A stretch of DNA of 64,000 nucleotides from Poriferisodalis sp965205175 (GTDB taxonomy: Bacteria; Actinomycetota; Acidimicrobiia; Acidimicrobiales; Poriferisodalaceae). This document shows, in pieces, positions 38,203 through 46,342 of the stretch. The position numbers were made by a program, and so were the translations under genes. The stretch spans positions 2,604,001 to 2,668,000 of the forward strand of contig NZ_OZ242038.1 in the NCBI RefSeq assembly GCF_965205175.1. The letters are read 5' to 3'. The stretch's first letter is position 1; the number at the start of each line of letters is the position of its first letter. The notes under the pieces are model-generated. The model ran no database searches. It saw only the letters and a list, made by a program, of their open reading frames with translations, and was not told where the DNA came from.

Positions 38203-38765
38203 ACTTCGAGGAGCTCTTGCTCCTTGGCTTCCAAGGCCCGGTCGATGTCTCCGACAAACGAGGCGGTGTCAGCATCGAGCTGTTGCTCGAAGCCGCGCTT
38301 CTGGTCGCCGGAGATCTCCTTCTCCTTTTCGAGGGTATCGAGATCGTGACGGGCACTGCGACGCAGGTTGCGCACCGCAACCCTCCCGTCCTCTGCCATC
38401 TGCTTCACTACCCGCACCAGATCTCGGCGTCGATCCTCGGTCAACGGCGGGAAGAGCAGTCGCAGGACATGGCCGTCGCTCGCAGGGTTGATGCCCAGTT
38501 CCGACTCCATGACTGCCTTGGAGATGGCATCCAGCGCGGCCCTGTCGAACGGTTGAATAACGAGCATCCGAGCCTCGGGCACCGAGAATCCGGCCAACTG
38601 CTGCAAGGGAACGGCAGCGCCGTAGTAGTCCACTTGGAGCTTCTCGACAAGTGCGGGCGAAGCGCGGCCCGTCCGGACGGTGGCGAAGCTGCCGCGGGCG
38701 TGTTCAACGGCACTGCGCATTCGATCACGAGCGTCCGCGCAGACCTCAGCGGCGAATTCGCTCAC
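38199..38765 (-). CDS. frr: Ribosome recycling factor
   Basis: A 188-residue factor that splits post-termination ribosomes. It has FATVRTGRASPALVEK (start of the core), then LVIQPFDRAALDAISKAV and the basic helix region DLVRVVKQMAEDGRVAVRN (family core intact). The GTG at 38765 gives the standard length and has TACGCT exactly 7 nt upstream. It overlaps cdsA by 4 bp. Confidence 0.95.
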   Translation of the reverse strand: MSEFAAEVCADARDRMRSAVEHARGSFATVRTGRASPALVEKLQVDYYGAAVPLQQLAGFSVPEARMLVIQPFDRAALDAISKAVMESELGINPASDGHVLRLLFPPLTEDRRRDLVRVVKQMAEDGRVAVRNLRRSARHDLDTLEKEKEISGDQKRGFEQQLDADTASFVGDIDRALEAKEQELLEV

Positions 38766-38772
38766 ATGTGCC

Positions 38773-38778
38773 AGCGTA
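38773..38778 (-). promoter_or_regulatory. Putative -10 box (TACGCT) of frr
   Basis: TACGCT on the minus strand ends 7 nt before the GTG at 38765. It would give a leaderless transcript for frr-cdsA-dxr and beyond, in addition to read-through from rpsB. Confidence 0.45.
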
Positions 38779-38820
38779 CTCACGACCCGCGCATCTGCGA
38801 GGCGCATGCAGCAGAGACGA

Positions 38821-39546
38821 TCAGCGCACCAGCGTGCCCAGTGATTCGCCTTCGAGGACGCGACGGAAGTTGCCCCGCGTCATCAGGTCGAACACCACGA
38901 TAGGAGTGGCATTGTCCTTGCACACAGCGATCGCCGCGGAGTCCATGACCGCCAGCTCTCGCGACAACACTTCGAGAAACGTGACCTCGCTGAGGAGCTG
39001 CGCGTCGTCATCGGCCTGCGGGTCAGCCGTGTATACACCGTCGACACCGGAATGCGTGCCCTTCAGCACGACATCGGCGTCGACCTCTGCGGCGCGCAGC
39101 GCGGCTGCGGTGTCAGTGGTGAAGAACGGGTTGCCGGTGCCGGCTGCGAAGATGACCACACGGCCCTTCTCCAAATGGCGCACGGCGCGGCGCCGAATGT
39201 AGGGCTCCGCGATCTGCGCCATGCCGATGGCGGTCATGACCCGCGTGGGCACCTCTCTGCGTTCGAGCGCGTCTTGCAACGCGAGCGCGTTGATGACGGT
39301 GGCGAGCATGCCCATATGGTCGGACTGGGCGCGGTCCATGCCGCCGACCGAGCCCGCCATCCCGCGCCAGATGTTGCCGCCGCCGACGACGACGGCGATG
39401 TCCACGTCCATGGAGGTCCACACGTCGGCGATCTCTGAGGCCAGCCCGTCCACGATTGCGGCGCTGACATGGTTGCCGCCGACATCGGCCAACGCTTCGC
39501 CGGACAGCTTGAGCACCACCCGCCTCCACCTCGACGCGCCGTCCAT
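38821..39546 (-). CDS. pyrH: Uridylate kinase
   Basis: A 241-residue amino-acid-kinase-fold enzyme phosphorylating UMP. It starts RRVVLKLSGEAL and contains VGGGNIWRG, MDRAQSDHMGMLAT and AAGTGNPFFTTDTAAALRA, all characteristic of bacterial UMP kinase. The ATG at 39546 gives normal length; the frame continues upstream to a GTG at 39588 with no conserved sequence. It lies between tsf and frr in the usual order. Confidence 0.95.
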   Translation of the reverse strand: MDGASRWRRVVLKLSGEALADVGGNHVSAAIVDGLASEIADVWTSMDVDIAVVVGGGNIWRGMAGSVGGMDRAQSDHMGMLATVINALALQDALERREVPTRVMTAIGMAQIAEPYIRRRAVRHLEKGRVVIFAAGTGNPFFTTDTAAALRAAEVDADVVLKGTHSGVDGVYTADPQADDDAQLLSEVTFLEVLSRELAVMDSAAIAVCKDNATPIVVFDLMTRGNFRRVLEGESLGTLVR

Positions 39547-39596
39547 GCGCCGGGCGCGCTGCGACGCCGGGCCCACAGCCTCAGCCACAGCGGTGC

Positions 39597-40403
39597 TCAG
39601 CGGCCGATCTCGACTTGAGCGAACCGCCTCACGATTGCCGACCCGAGCAGGTCGGCAATCGTTCGTTTCTCATCCTTCACGAACTTCTGCTCCAAGAGCG
39701 TGTGCTCCCTCAGGTACCCCTTCAGCCGTCCCTCGACGATCTTGGGCAGCGCAGCCTCGGGCTTGCCTTCATTTCGGCTGATGGCCTCAAGCGTCGCTCG
39801 CTCTCGGTCAAGGACCTCAGTCGGCACGTCCGAGCGGCTGACGTAGGTGGGACGACTGCTCGCGATGTGCAGCGCCACGTCATGGGCCAGCTCAGGGGCG
39901 GCACCTTCGATCTCGACCAGCACGGCGTTGACGCCACGGCCGTTCTGATGGTGGACATAGGCGTCGATGCAGGCACCCGGCAGGGCCGCGAAGTGCTCTA
40001 CCTTTCCGACTGCGATGTTCTCCGCCAGCTGAATCTTCAGGTCGTCGATGTCGGCGGCGGCATCGGCGGCGGCATCAGGACCGCCCTCGATCACCTTGCT
40101 CAGCAGCTTCTCGGCCATCGCGCCGAATCCGTCGGACTTGGCCACGAAGTCGGTTTCGCACCGCAGCTCCACGATGGCACCGATCGAACGGTCGCCGTCG
40201 CGCACCACGCGAGCCACCACGATGCCGTCGGTGTTCGTGCGGCCGGCCCGCGTGGCTGACTTGGCGATGCCGCTCTCACGAAGCCACTGTGCTGCTGCCA
40301 CGGCGTCACCGTCGCATTGCGTCAGCGCTTTCTTGGCATCCATCATCCCGGCGCCGGTCGCGCGGCGCAGGGCCTGAACGTCGGCGGCAGCGAACGTCGC
40401 CAT
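39597..40403 (-). CDS. tsf: Elongation factor Ts
   Basis: A 268-residue nucleotide-exchange factor for EF-Tu. The N-terminal UBA-like part has LRRATGAGMMDAKKALTQCDGD (core TGAGMMDAKKAL), followed by ELRCETDFVAKSD, the EF-Tu contact region. The C-terminal half carries HIASSRPTYVSRSDVP and LLEQKFVKDEKRTIADLL. The ATG at 40403 comes one nucleotide after the rpsB stop (TGACATG), with GGAGC upstream inside rpsB. The longer open frame upstream is the shadow of rpsB. Confidence 0.97.
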   Translation of the reverse strand: MATFAAADVQALRRATGAGMMDAKKALTQCDGDAVAAAQWLRESGIAKSATRAGRTNTDGIVVARVVRDGDRSIGAIVELRCETDFVAKSDGFGAMAEKLLSKVIEGGPDAAADAAADIDDLKIQLAENIAVGKVEHFAALPGACIDAYVHHQNGRGVNAVLVEIEGAAPELAHDVALHIASSRPTYVSRSDVPTEVLDRERATLEAISRNEGKPEAALPKIVEGRLKGYLREHTLLEQKFVKDEKRTIADLLGSAIVRRFAQVEIGR

Positions 40404-40404
40404 G

Positions 40405-41430
40405 TCAGTCAGCTCCTGTTGATGCGACAGCGTGGGCGGCCGTGTCAGCGTCGTCGGCGTCGTCGGCCGCGGCCTGTTGATTGCCTTGCTCTGCGGCTGC
40501 GGCGTCGCCGAGGGGCAGGTCACTGTCGGCATCGGCGAACGCAGCACTGCCGGGCGGGGTCCGCATATCGGGAACGGCTGCTGCCGCCGCTGCCTTCTTC
40601 GCCTGTTCGGCGGCGATGCGGGCCTCGCGAGCTGCGGCCTCGGCCACTGCGGCTCGCTGTGCTTCGGCCTGCTTGGCATCGATGCGCGCCTGCTCTTCGG
40701 GCGAGCGCTCCCCGGCCGGAACAGCCGCGACGCCGCTTCGCTCGGCCATGTAGCGGCCTTCCATGGCGGCCTCGGCGATGACCCGGCACAGCAGCTCGGT
40801 GGAACGAATGGCATCGTCGTTGCCCGGGATGACGTAGGTGATCGGATCGGGATCGGAATTCGAGTCTGCAACGGCTACCACCGGCAGTTTCAGTCGGACA
40901 GCCTCGGCCACGGCGATGTGCTCGTTCGGAGTGTCGAGCACGAAGATGGCGTCCGGCAGCTTGTCCATGTTCCGGATCCCGTTCAGGTTGCGCTGCAGCT
41001 TGGCGAGTTCTCGAGTGTGTACCAAAGCCTCCTTCTTCGGCATATTGTCGAAATCGCCGGCAGCTTGCATCCGCTCGTACTCCAGCATCTTGGTGACCCG
41101 GCCGCGGATCGTGCGGAAGTTGGTCAGCATTCCGCCCAGCCAGCGCTGATTCACGTACGGCATGCCGCACGCGTGGGCATGCCGCTGGATGGGATGCTGC
41201 GCTTGACGCTTGGTGCCGACGAACAGAATGGTGCCCCCGCCGGCCACGCTGTCGCGCACGTATGCATACGCCTCCTCGAGCAGATCGAGCGTCTGGCGCA
41301 GATCGATGATGTAGATGCCGTTGCGCTCGCCCCACAAGAAGCGCTCCATCTTCGGATTCCAGCGACGTGTCTGGTGGCCGAAGTGGACGCCGGCGTCGAG
41401 CAGGTCGGACATGGTCACGACTGCGGTCAT
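40405..41430 (-). CDS. rpsB: 30S ribosomal protein S2 with acidic C-terminal extension
   Basis: A 341-residue protein, longer than the usual 230-280. The S2 core is complete (LLDAGVHFGHQTRRWNPKM near the start, then FVGTKRQA, RWLGGMLTNFRT and PVVAVADSNSDP). After about residue 245 come an Ala/Glu/Arg-rich helical stretch (RAAVAEAAAREARIAAEQAK) and a highly acidic, disordered end (DDADDADTAA). The ATG at 41430 has GGGGAGGAG upstream. The leader can form a pseudoknot beside this Shine-Dalgarno, which suggests control by S2 itself. Confidence 0.96.
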   Translation of the reverse strand: MTAVVTMSDLLDAGVHFGHQTRRWNPKMERFLWGERNGIYIIDLRQTLDLLEEAYAYVRDSVAGGGTILFVGTKRQAQHPIQRHAHACGMPYVNQRWLGGMLTNFRTIRGRVTKMLEYERMQAAGDFDNMPKKEALVHTRELAKLQRNLNGIRNMDKLPDAIFVLDTPNEHIAVAEAVRLKLPVVAVADSNSDPDPITYVIPGNDDAIRSTELLCRVIAEAAMEGRYMAERSGVAAVPAGERSPEEQARIDAKQAEAQRAAVAEAAAREARIAAEQAKKAAAAAAVPDMRTPPGSAAFADADSDLPLGDAAAAEQGNQQAAADDADDADTAAHAVASTGAD

Positions 41431-41440
41431 AGGTGCTCCT

Positions 41441-41510
41441 CCCCACAGTTGGCATCTCTGCGCCGGGGACGACGCCGCTTGGACAGCGGCGACTGTGGGG
41501 TCGCCCCGGC
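41441..41510 (-). promoter_or_regulatory. Putative pseudoknot leader of rpsB-tsf mRNA
   Basis: On the transcript (minus strand) three stems can be drawn. P1 pairs GCCGGGG (41510-41504) with CCCCGGC (41468-41462), extended by CGA/TCG across a one-base bulge. P2 is a perfect 7-bp hairpin, CGCCGCT/AGCGGCG (41491-41485 with 41479-41473), with a 5-nt loop. P3 pairs CCCCACAGT (41500-41492) with ACTGTGGGG (41449-41441). P3 crosses P1, giving an H-type pseudoknot with almost no unpaired bases on its 5' side. P3's last Gs abut the Shine-Dalgarno AGGAG. S2 is known to repress rpsB-tsf in E. coli, so an S2-sensing leader is the natural reading, but this is inference from pairing alone. Confidence 0.6.
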
Positions 41511-41584
41511 TGCTCAGTTGACATTGGGGACCTGGCAAGGGAAGCGTGGCCGAGCCGCCGGAGCTGGGTTTCCGGCATGATCGA

Positions 41585-42202
41585 CTACCGGACACCCGGC
41601 CCGAGAGCACGACTGCCGGCGGCGAAGTGTATCCAGCGAAGCTGCAGCCGATACACCGGCAGCACGGTCGGCACCAAGCGCACACGGTCGGAGGCAGAGG
41701 CGCTTGCGCTTCGCTCGACTGGGCCGAAGATCGAAGCCGGGTCCAGGTAGACATCTCCACGGCGCACGCCGACATGCAGCCGCTTGCCCGTCGTGCCGAG
41801 CCGCCGGCCCTGCTCGACGTGCTGTCCCCGGCGCACGCCGATGGTCGCAACCCCTGAGTACGAGACGCGCAGACCGTCAGGGTGGCTCACGGTGACATGC
41901 AGCCGTCCGCCGACAGGCCCGGCGAAGCTGACCACGCCGTGCGCGGCAGCCCAGAAGGGCGAGTCGGGCTGGGTCGCGAACTCCCAGCCGCGGTTGCCGG
42001 CTCCCCAGCGCTCTGCCGGCGGGCGGAACGGATCGATCACCGTTCCCCGCACCGGTCGGATGTAGGCCAGCTGAGGCGCCGACTGCGTGGGCGCCTCAGG
42101 AGTCGGCGGTTCCGATTGCGCTGAAGCCGGATCGCTGCCGACCGCGAACACGGTCGCGGCGACGAGCAGCAGCGCCGCCGCTAGGCGCGCGGGTGCGCCG
42201 AC
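41585..42202 (-). CDS. Secreted M23/LytM-fold protein, probably catalytically inactive; start uncertain
   Basis: About 200 residues. VGAPARLAAALLLVAATVFA followed by an ASA-QS cleavage site looks like a secretion signal. A Pro/Thr-rich linker leads to a LytM fold (GWEFATQPDSPFWAAAHGVV, TVSHPDGLRVSYS, RRGQHVEQGRRLG, RLHVGVRRG). The first zinc motif HxGxD is replaced by NRGWE and the last HxH is reduced to LHV, so the metal site is not intact. Such inactive LytM proteins often activate amidases. No ATG, GTG or TTG lies in frame near the signal peptide; the nearest is a GTG at 42151 that would remove most of it. The boundary given is the start of the signal-like segment. It overlaps the 3' end of xerC. 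Confidence 0.6.
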   Translation of the reverse strand, partial: VGAPARLAAALLLVAATVFAVGSDPASAQSEPPTPEAPTQSAPQLAYIRPVRGTVIDPFRPPAERWGAGNRGWEFATQPDSPFWAAAHGVVSFAGPVGGRLHVTVSHPDGLRVSYSGVATIGVRRGQHVEQGRRLGTTGKRLHVGVRRGDVYLDPASIFGPVERSASASASDRVRLVPTVLPVYRLQLRWIHFAAGSRALGPGVR

Positions 42203-43131
42203 TCGTAGACCTGTCGCAGACGCTCTTTGCTGACCCGTGTGTAGATCTGGGTGGTCGCGAGCCGCTGATGGCCGAGCAACTCCTGCACCACGCGCAGATC
42301 GGCGCCGCCGTCGAGCAGGTGCGTCGCGTAGGTGTGCCGCAATGCATGAGGATGCGTCGGTGCGGGAGAGCGTCGATCGATGATTCTTCGCACGTCGCGT
42401 GGCCCGAGGCGATTGCCGCGTCGGTTCACCAGCAGCGCTGCATGGTCCCGTTCGGTCGGTCCGCTCAGCTGGCGCGCATCGAACTCGTCGCTGCCGCCGG
42501 CCTGCCACGCGCCGAGCAATGCCATCGACGGCTCGCTGAGCGGCACCCGGCGCTGCTTGGCGCCTTTGCCGATCACCGTGACGTGCGCATCTGGCGGCGC
42601 AGCAGCGCCGCGATCGAGTCCGCAGAGCTCGGCGACCCGCAGGCCGCTGCCGTACAGCAACTCGAGCACGAGGCGGTCTCGCAGCTCGACCGGATCGTCG
42701 GGCACCGTGCCGTCGCCCAGCAGCTGGGTCACCTCGGCCGCGCTGAGCACGCGTGGCAGGCGTCCTTGGCCGGTCGGCGCGACGAGCCCCAGCGCCGGAT
42801 CCGTCTCGTTGACGCCCTGCTGGACCAACCATCCGAAGTAACGCCGGAGCACGGATGCCTTGCGAGCCACCGAACGTCGCGCGAGGCCGCGAACCGACAA
42901 GAATGCGATGTAGCGTCGCAGACAGCGTCTGTCGATGTCGCCGGGCGAGTCGAGCCCTGCCCGAGCGGCCCACTCGGCCAGCTGGCACAGATCGCAGCGG
43001 TAGGCGCGCCTGGTGGCATCCGAGGCTGCGGTGAGCGACGTCACGAACTCGGGTACTCGCCACGACGGCGGCGCATCGGCCACTGACACCACGGTACCGA
43101 GCGGCATCGGCTGCATTCCACCCGACGCCAC
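42181..43131 (-). CDS. xerC: Tyrosine recombinase XerC
   Basis: A 316-residue site-specific recombinase that resolves chromosome dimers at dif, with XerD and FtsK. The N-terminal core-binding domain spans about 25-125. The catalytic domain has LLYGSGLRVAELCGL (first Arg), VIGKGAKQRRVPL (Lys), HALRHTYATHLLDGGADLR region (His-x-x-Arg), LLGHQRLATTQIYT (His and the nucleophilic Tyr). All catalytic residues are present. The GTG at 43131 has GAGGGG upstream; an ATG lies 15 nt downstream. It follows dprA. Confidence 0.94.
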   Translation of the reverse strand: MASGGMQPMPLGTVVSVADAPPSWRVPEFVTSLTAASDATRRAYRCDLCQLAEWAARAGLDSPGDIDRRCLRRYIAFLSVRGLARRSVARKASVLRRYFGWLVQQGVNETDPALGLVAPTGQGRLPRVLSAAEVTQLLGDGTVPDDPVELRDRLVLELLYGSGLRVAELCGLDRGAAAPPDAHVTVIGKGAKQRRVPLSEPSMALLGAWQAGGSDEFDARQLSGPTERDHAALLVNRRGNRLGPRDVRRIIDRRSPAPTHPHALRHTYATHLLDGGADLRVVQELLGHQRLATTQIYTRVSKERLRQVYESAHPRA

Positions 43132-43146
43132 AACCCCTCGGAGCGC

Positions 43147-44382
43147 TCATCGGGTCTTCTCCCACCATCCGCCCGTCTCGCAGACCCAGCCCTGCAGCTG
43201 CAGTCGGGCCAGCGACGAGGTCAGCGCGGCGAGCGAGGCTTTCAGCGCCAAGGCCAGCTCGTCGACCGAACGCGGTCCGCTCACCAACTCGTCCAAGATG
43301 CTGCGGAGCAGCGGGTCGTCTGTCACGTGGTGGTCGACGGTCGTTGTGCACCCGGCAGCAGCGATGTCGCCTGCGGCAGCGGTCATGGCACCTGCGGCAC
43401 GAGGACCTGCCGCAGTCGCCGTGCCGCCCAGCGCAACCAAGACATCGCTGACGCCGCACGCCGGTGCGCAGCCCTCGACGATGAGCCGATTCGTGCCGGC
43501 CGACGCAGCGCTGGTGATCGGGCCCGGCACGGCCATCACGAGCCGATCCCGTTCGGCCGCAGCGTCGACCGTGTACATCGACCCACCGGTCGGGCCTGAC
43601 TCGACCACGACCAACACCTCGCACAGTGCCGCCACGATGCGATTGCGCGCGGGGAAACGCCATGGTGCGGCCGGCGTGCCGAGCGGGTACTCGCTGAGCA
43701 GCGAACCCGCTGCGGCCACATCGGTCCACAGCGTCCGGTTGGCCGACGGGTACACGCAGTCCAGCCCGCTGCCGACGACGCCGATGACCGGGCCGCCTGC
43801 GTCGAGTGCTGCGCGCTGCGCTATGCCGTCAATGCCGGTCGCCAGTCCCGACACCACCGCGACACCCTCCTCGGCGAGTCCTGCGCCGAGGAGCTTGGCC
43901 ACCGTGCGCCCATAGGCGCTGCATCGCCGTGTACCCACGATGCCGACGCACCGCGGTCGTGCGTCAATCCGCTCGCCGCGGCCGAACAGCAGCACGGGCG
44001 GCTCAGGGTCTGCGTCCCACAGCCCGTCGGCGTCGGTGCAGGCGGGCCGATGCAACCAGATGCCCGCTTGTTCGTGGGCCCTGAGCCTGTCTTCCCCGAC
44101 CGGCTGGTTGGTCGTCTCAGCTCGCCGCAGCGCAGAACCGAGACGGTCTCGCCAAGCTGCGACCAGCGATGCACTCACGCCGCGGCAGGCGTTCAGCGCT
44201 TCGAGGAGGGGCGCGCGAGCTGAGCACAGGTCCTCCACGGCGCTGACTGCCGTTCGGCCGTCGAGCACGACTCGGAGTCGGGCCGGCCCGATGTGCGGCA
44301 ACGAGCACCATTCGATCAGCGCTGCGAGCTCTGCGCGCTCGTCGGCATGCTGAGCGGCATGCTGGTCGGCGAGTCCGTTCAT
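43147..44382 (-). CDS. dprA: DNA-processing protein DprA
   Basis: A 411-residue Rossmann-fold protein that protects incoming single-stranded DNA and loads RecA during transformation. Visible motifs are VGIVGTRRCSAYG, VVSGLATGIDGIAQRAAL, VVGSGLDCVYPSAN, SEYPLGTPAAPWRFPARNR and VVVESGPTGGSMYTV. A C-terminal winged helix (LDELVSGPRSVDELALAL) follows an Ala/Thr-rich linker. The ATG at 44382 overlaps the comM stop as ATGA. Its place beside comM suggests a transformation or recombination module. Confidence 0.95.
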   Translation of the reverse strand: MNGLADQHAAQHADERAELAALIEWCSLPHIGPARLRVVLDGRTAVSAVEDLCSARAPLLEALNACRGVSASLVAAWRDRLGSALRRAETTNQPVGEDRLRAHEQAGIWLHRPACTDADGLWDADPEPPVLLFGRGERIDARPRCVGIVGTRRCSAYGRTVAKLLGAGLAEEGVAVVSGLATGIDGIAQRAALDAGGPVIGVVGSGLDCVYPSANRTLWTDVAAAGSLLSEYPLGTPAAPWRFPARNRIVAALCEVLVVVESGPTGGSMYTVDAAAERDRLVMAVPGPITSAASAGTNRLIVEGCAPACGVSDVLVALGGTATAAGPRAAGAMTAAAGDIAAAGCTTTVDHHVTDDPLLRSILDELVSGPRSVDELALALKASLAALTSSLARLQLQGWVCETGGWWEKTR

Positions 44383-45897
44383 GCGCTCGTCGCCGGGGCG
44401 TGCAGGGCACGAACGGTGGCTCGAAGCGCAAGGGCTTCGTGCAGCCGCTGCGCGTCGATCACGTCCTGGCCGCCGTCGAGATCGCACAGCGTCAAGGCGA
44501 CGCAGCGCACGCGATGGAGCCCGCGACCGCTCAGCAGGCCGTTTCGCAAGCGCACGCGCAGTTCCCGCCGGGCTTCTGCGGTGATCGGTGCGTGGAGGTC
44601 GAGCTGATCGGGTGCCAGCTCGGCATTCGTCGCCACCCCACGATCAGCGGCCTTGGCGCGGGCCGCAGCCACCCGCTCTGCGACCGGCGCTGTGGATTCG
44701 CCGCGCGTGCCGCCGAGCAACTGGTCCGGGTCGGGGCGCTGAACTTGTACCCGCAGGTCGAATCTGTCCAGCAGCGGACCCGACAGCCGGCGCAGATACC
44801 GCTGACGAACGTTGTCGGAACAGCGACAGGCGTCGGGCCGTCCGGCATGACCGCACGGACATGGATTCATGGCTGCAACCAGCAAGAACCTGGCCGGAAA
44901 CGTGCATGCCCCCGCCGCCCGGCTCACCCGCACCACTCCCTCCTCGAGCGGCTGGCGCATGGCATCGAGCACGCTCGGCGCGAACTCGCCTAGCTCGTCG
45001 AGGAACAGCACGCCTCGATGTGCGAGGGAGATCTCGCCGGGGCGAATGGCCGCCGTGCCGCCGCCGATCAGCGCCGCAACGGTGGCAGTGTGATGCGGGC
45101 TGCGGAACGCCGGGCGTGTCTCCAGTCCCCTCGGCAGCGGCAAGCCGGCAGCCGACTGCACTCGCGTCGCCTCCAGCGCGGAGCGTCGGGCGAGTTCGGG
45201 CAACAGTCCCGCCAGACGGCGCGCCAGCATCGTCTTGCCCGCCCCCTGGCGGGCCCAGCATCAGCAGGTGGTGGCCGCCGGCGGCAGCGACCTCGACCGC
45301 GCGGCGGGCGAGCGGCTGCCCGACGACATCACCGAGATCCGGCAGCGCGGGTGCTGGCGGCTGCGGCGGAGCAGGTGGTGCTGTGGGCCACCCGGCGCGG
45401 CCGGCGAGCACCGACGCGAGCTCGCCAAGCGTCGCCACGGCGTGAACCGCTCGTGGATCAGTCGCCAACGCGACATGGTAGGCATCGGTTGCCACCACCA
45501 CGTCACGGTCACGAAGCGCGTCGGCAAGCGGCAGGATGCCGGCGGTGATCCTCACGGTGCCGTCGAGGCCGAGCTCGCCCAAGAACGCCTTGTCGCGCAA
45601 CGACTCGATCGGCACCTGCTCGGTCACTGCGAGCACGGCCACCGCCATGGCAAGGTCCAGCACGGCGCCGCCCTTGCGCAGTCCCGACGGCGCCAGATTG
45701 ACGGTGACGCGGTTGTCGGGCCACTTCAAGCCCGATGACAGCACCGCAGCTCGCACGCGATCGCGTGCCTCACGGCACGCCGCGTCGGGCAGCCCGACGA
45801 TCGTGAACGACGGCAGACCGTTCGAGGTGTGCACTTCGACGGTGACGACGTGGCCGTCGACGCCGACGAGCGTCGCGGCCGTTGCAGTGGCCAGCAT
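44379..45897 (-). pseudogene. comM: ComM/YifB-type AAA+ ATPase interrupted by a one-base frameshift
   Basis: The N-terminal LonC-like domain and start of the ATPase (from ATG 45897, with GGAGGAGG upstream) read in one frame up to LLMLGPPGG. From there the family continues in another frame as MLARRLAGLLPELARR, then VLFLDELGEFAPSVLDAMRQ, MNPCPCGHAG and the C-terminal domain, to the stop at 44379. Removing one C from the CCCCC run at 45242-45246 restores GPPGAGKTM, the Walker A motif, and an uninterrupted 505-residue protein of normal ComM length. The first frame otherwise runs on to a stop near 44644. ComM is a branch-migration helicase of natural transformation. Everything else is well preserved, so this is a very recent mutation, a phase-variable tract or a sequencing error. 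Confidence 0.88.
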
Positions 45898-46163
45898 GGG
45901 CCTCCTCCCGCGGTTCGCGCCGGAGAAGTCCTTGCGAGGAACGGTCCGGCGGTGGCGAGGAGGCCCGCTCGGGGCCACGATCAGATGCGGTCGGCCACAT
46001 CGGTCAGCGGCGCGGCACCGAGGTGGCGATGACCGCTGCACTGGCGAACGTGGCGCTCAAGCTAGACGGCTGCGCGACGGCGCCGACAGGAGTTTTCGCC
46101 GGACCGGCGCCGGGCTGCGAGCGCATGACTCCAGCGCTCTTGCGATCCGGCGATACTGCACCG

Positions 46164-46274
46164 ATGGGCTATGACCCGTATCGCAACCGCCGCACGACCC
46201 AGCTCGACTACTGGCTGGTGGCTGCCGCCGCGTTCGTGGCGGCGGGTCTCGTCATATGGGCCCTGCTGGGCTGA
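46164..46274 (+). CDS. Small single-span membrane protein (36 aa)
   Basis: A possible small gene encoding a charged N terminus (MGYDPYRNRRTTQLDYW) and one hydrophobic helix (LVAAAAFVAAGLVIWALLG) to the stop. GATACT ends 6 nt before the ATG and could be a -10 box of a leaderless mRNA. A longer form could start at the ATG at 46125. It lies alone on the plus strand between comM and yraN. The 266 bp between it and comM hold nothing else I recognise. The clean charge-then-helix layout is the main argument for it. Confidence 0.45.
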   Translation: MGYDPYRNRRTTQLDYWLVAAAAFVAAGLVIWALLG

Positions 46275-46318
46275 CCAACACACCGCACGAAACAGCCCCA
46301 CAGGCGCGACGCCACGAG

Positions 46319-46330
46319 GGCGGCGCCGCC
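46319..46330. terminator. GC palindrome between convergent genes
   Basis: GGCGGCGCCGCC is a perfect 12-bp palindrome between the small plus-strand gene and the yraN stop. There is no T-tract. Confidence 0.25.
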
Positions 46331-46342
46331 GAGAAAGCCTGG

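Noticed and set aside
42230..43729. Long minus-strand frame continuing upstream of the LytM-fold gene
   Set aside because: It is Arg/Ala-rich low-information sequence antiphase to dprA and xerC, typical of shadow frames in GC-rich DNA.
45018..45738. Plus-strand frames opposite comM
   Set aside because: No conserved motif; explained as antisense of comM.
44379..46041. Two separate genes at the comM locus
   Set aside because: The two frames join into one intact ComM protein when one C is removed at 45242-45246; neither half alone has a sensible domain boundary.
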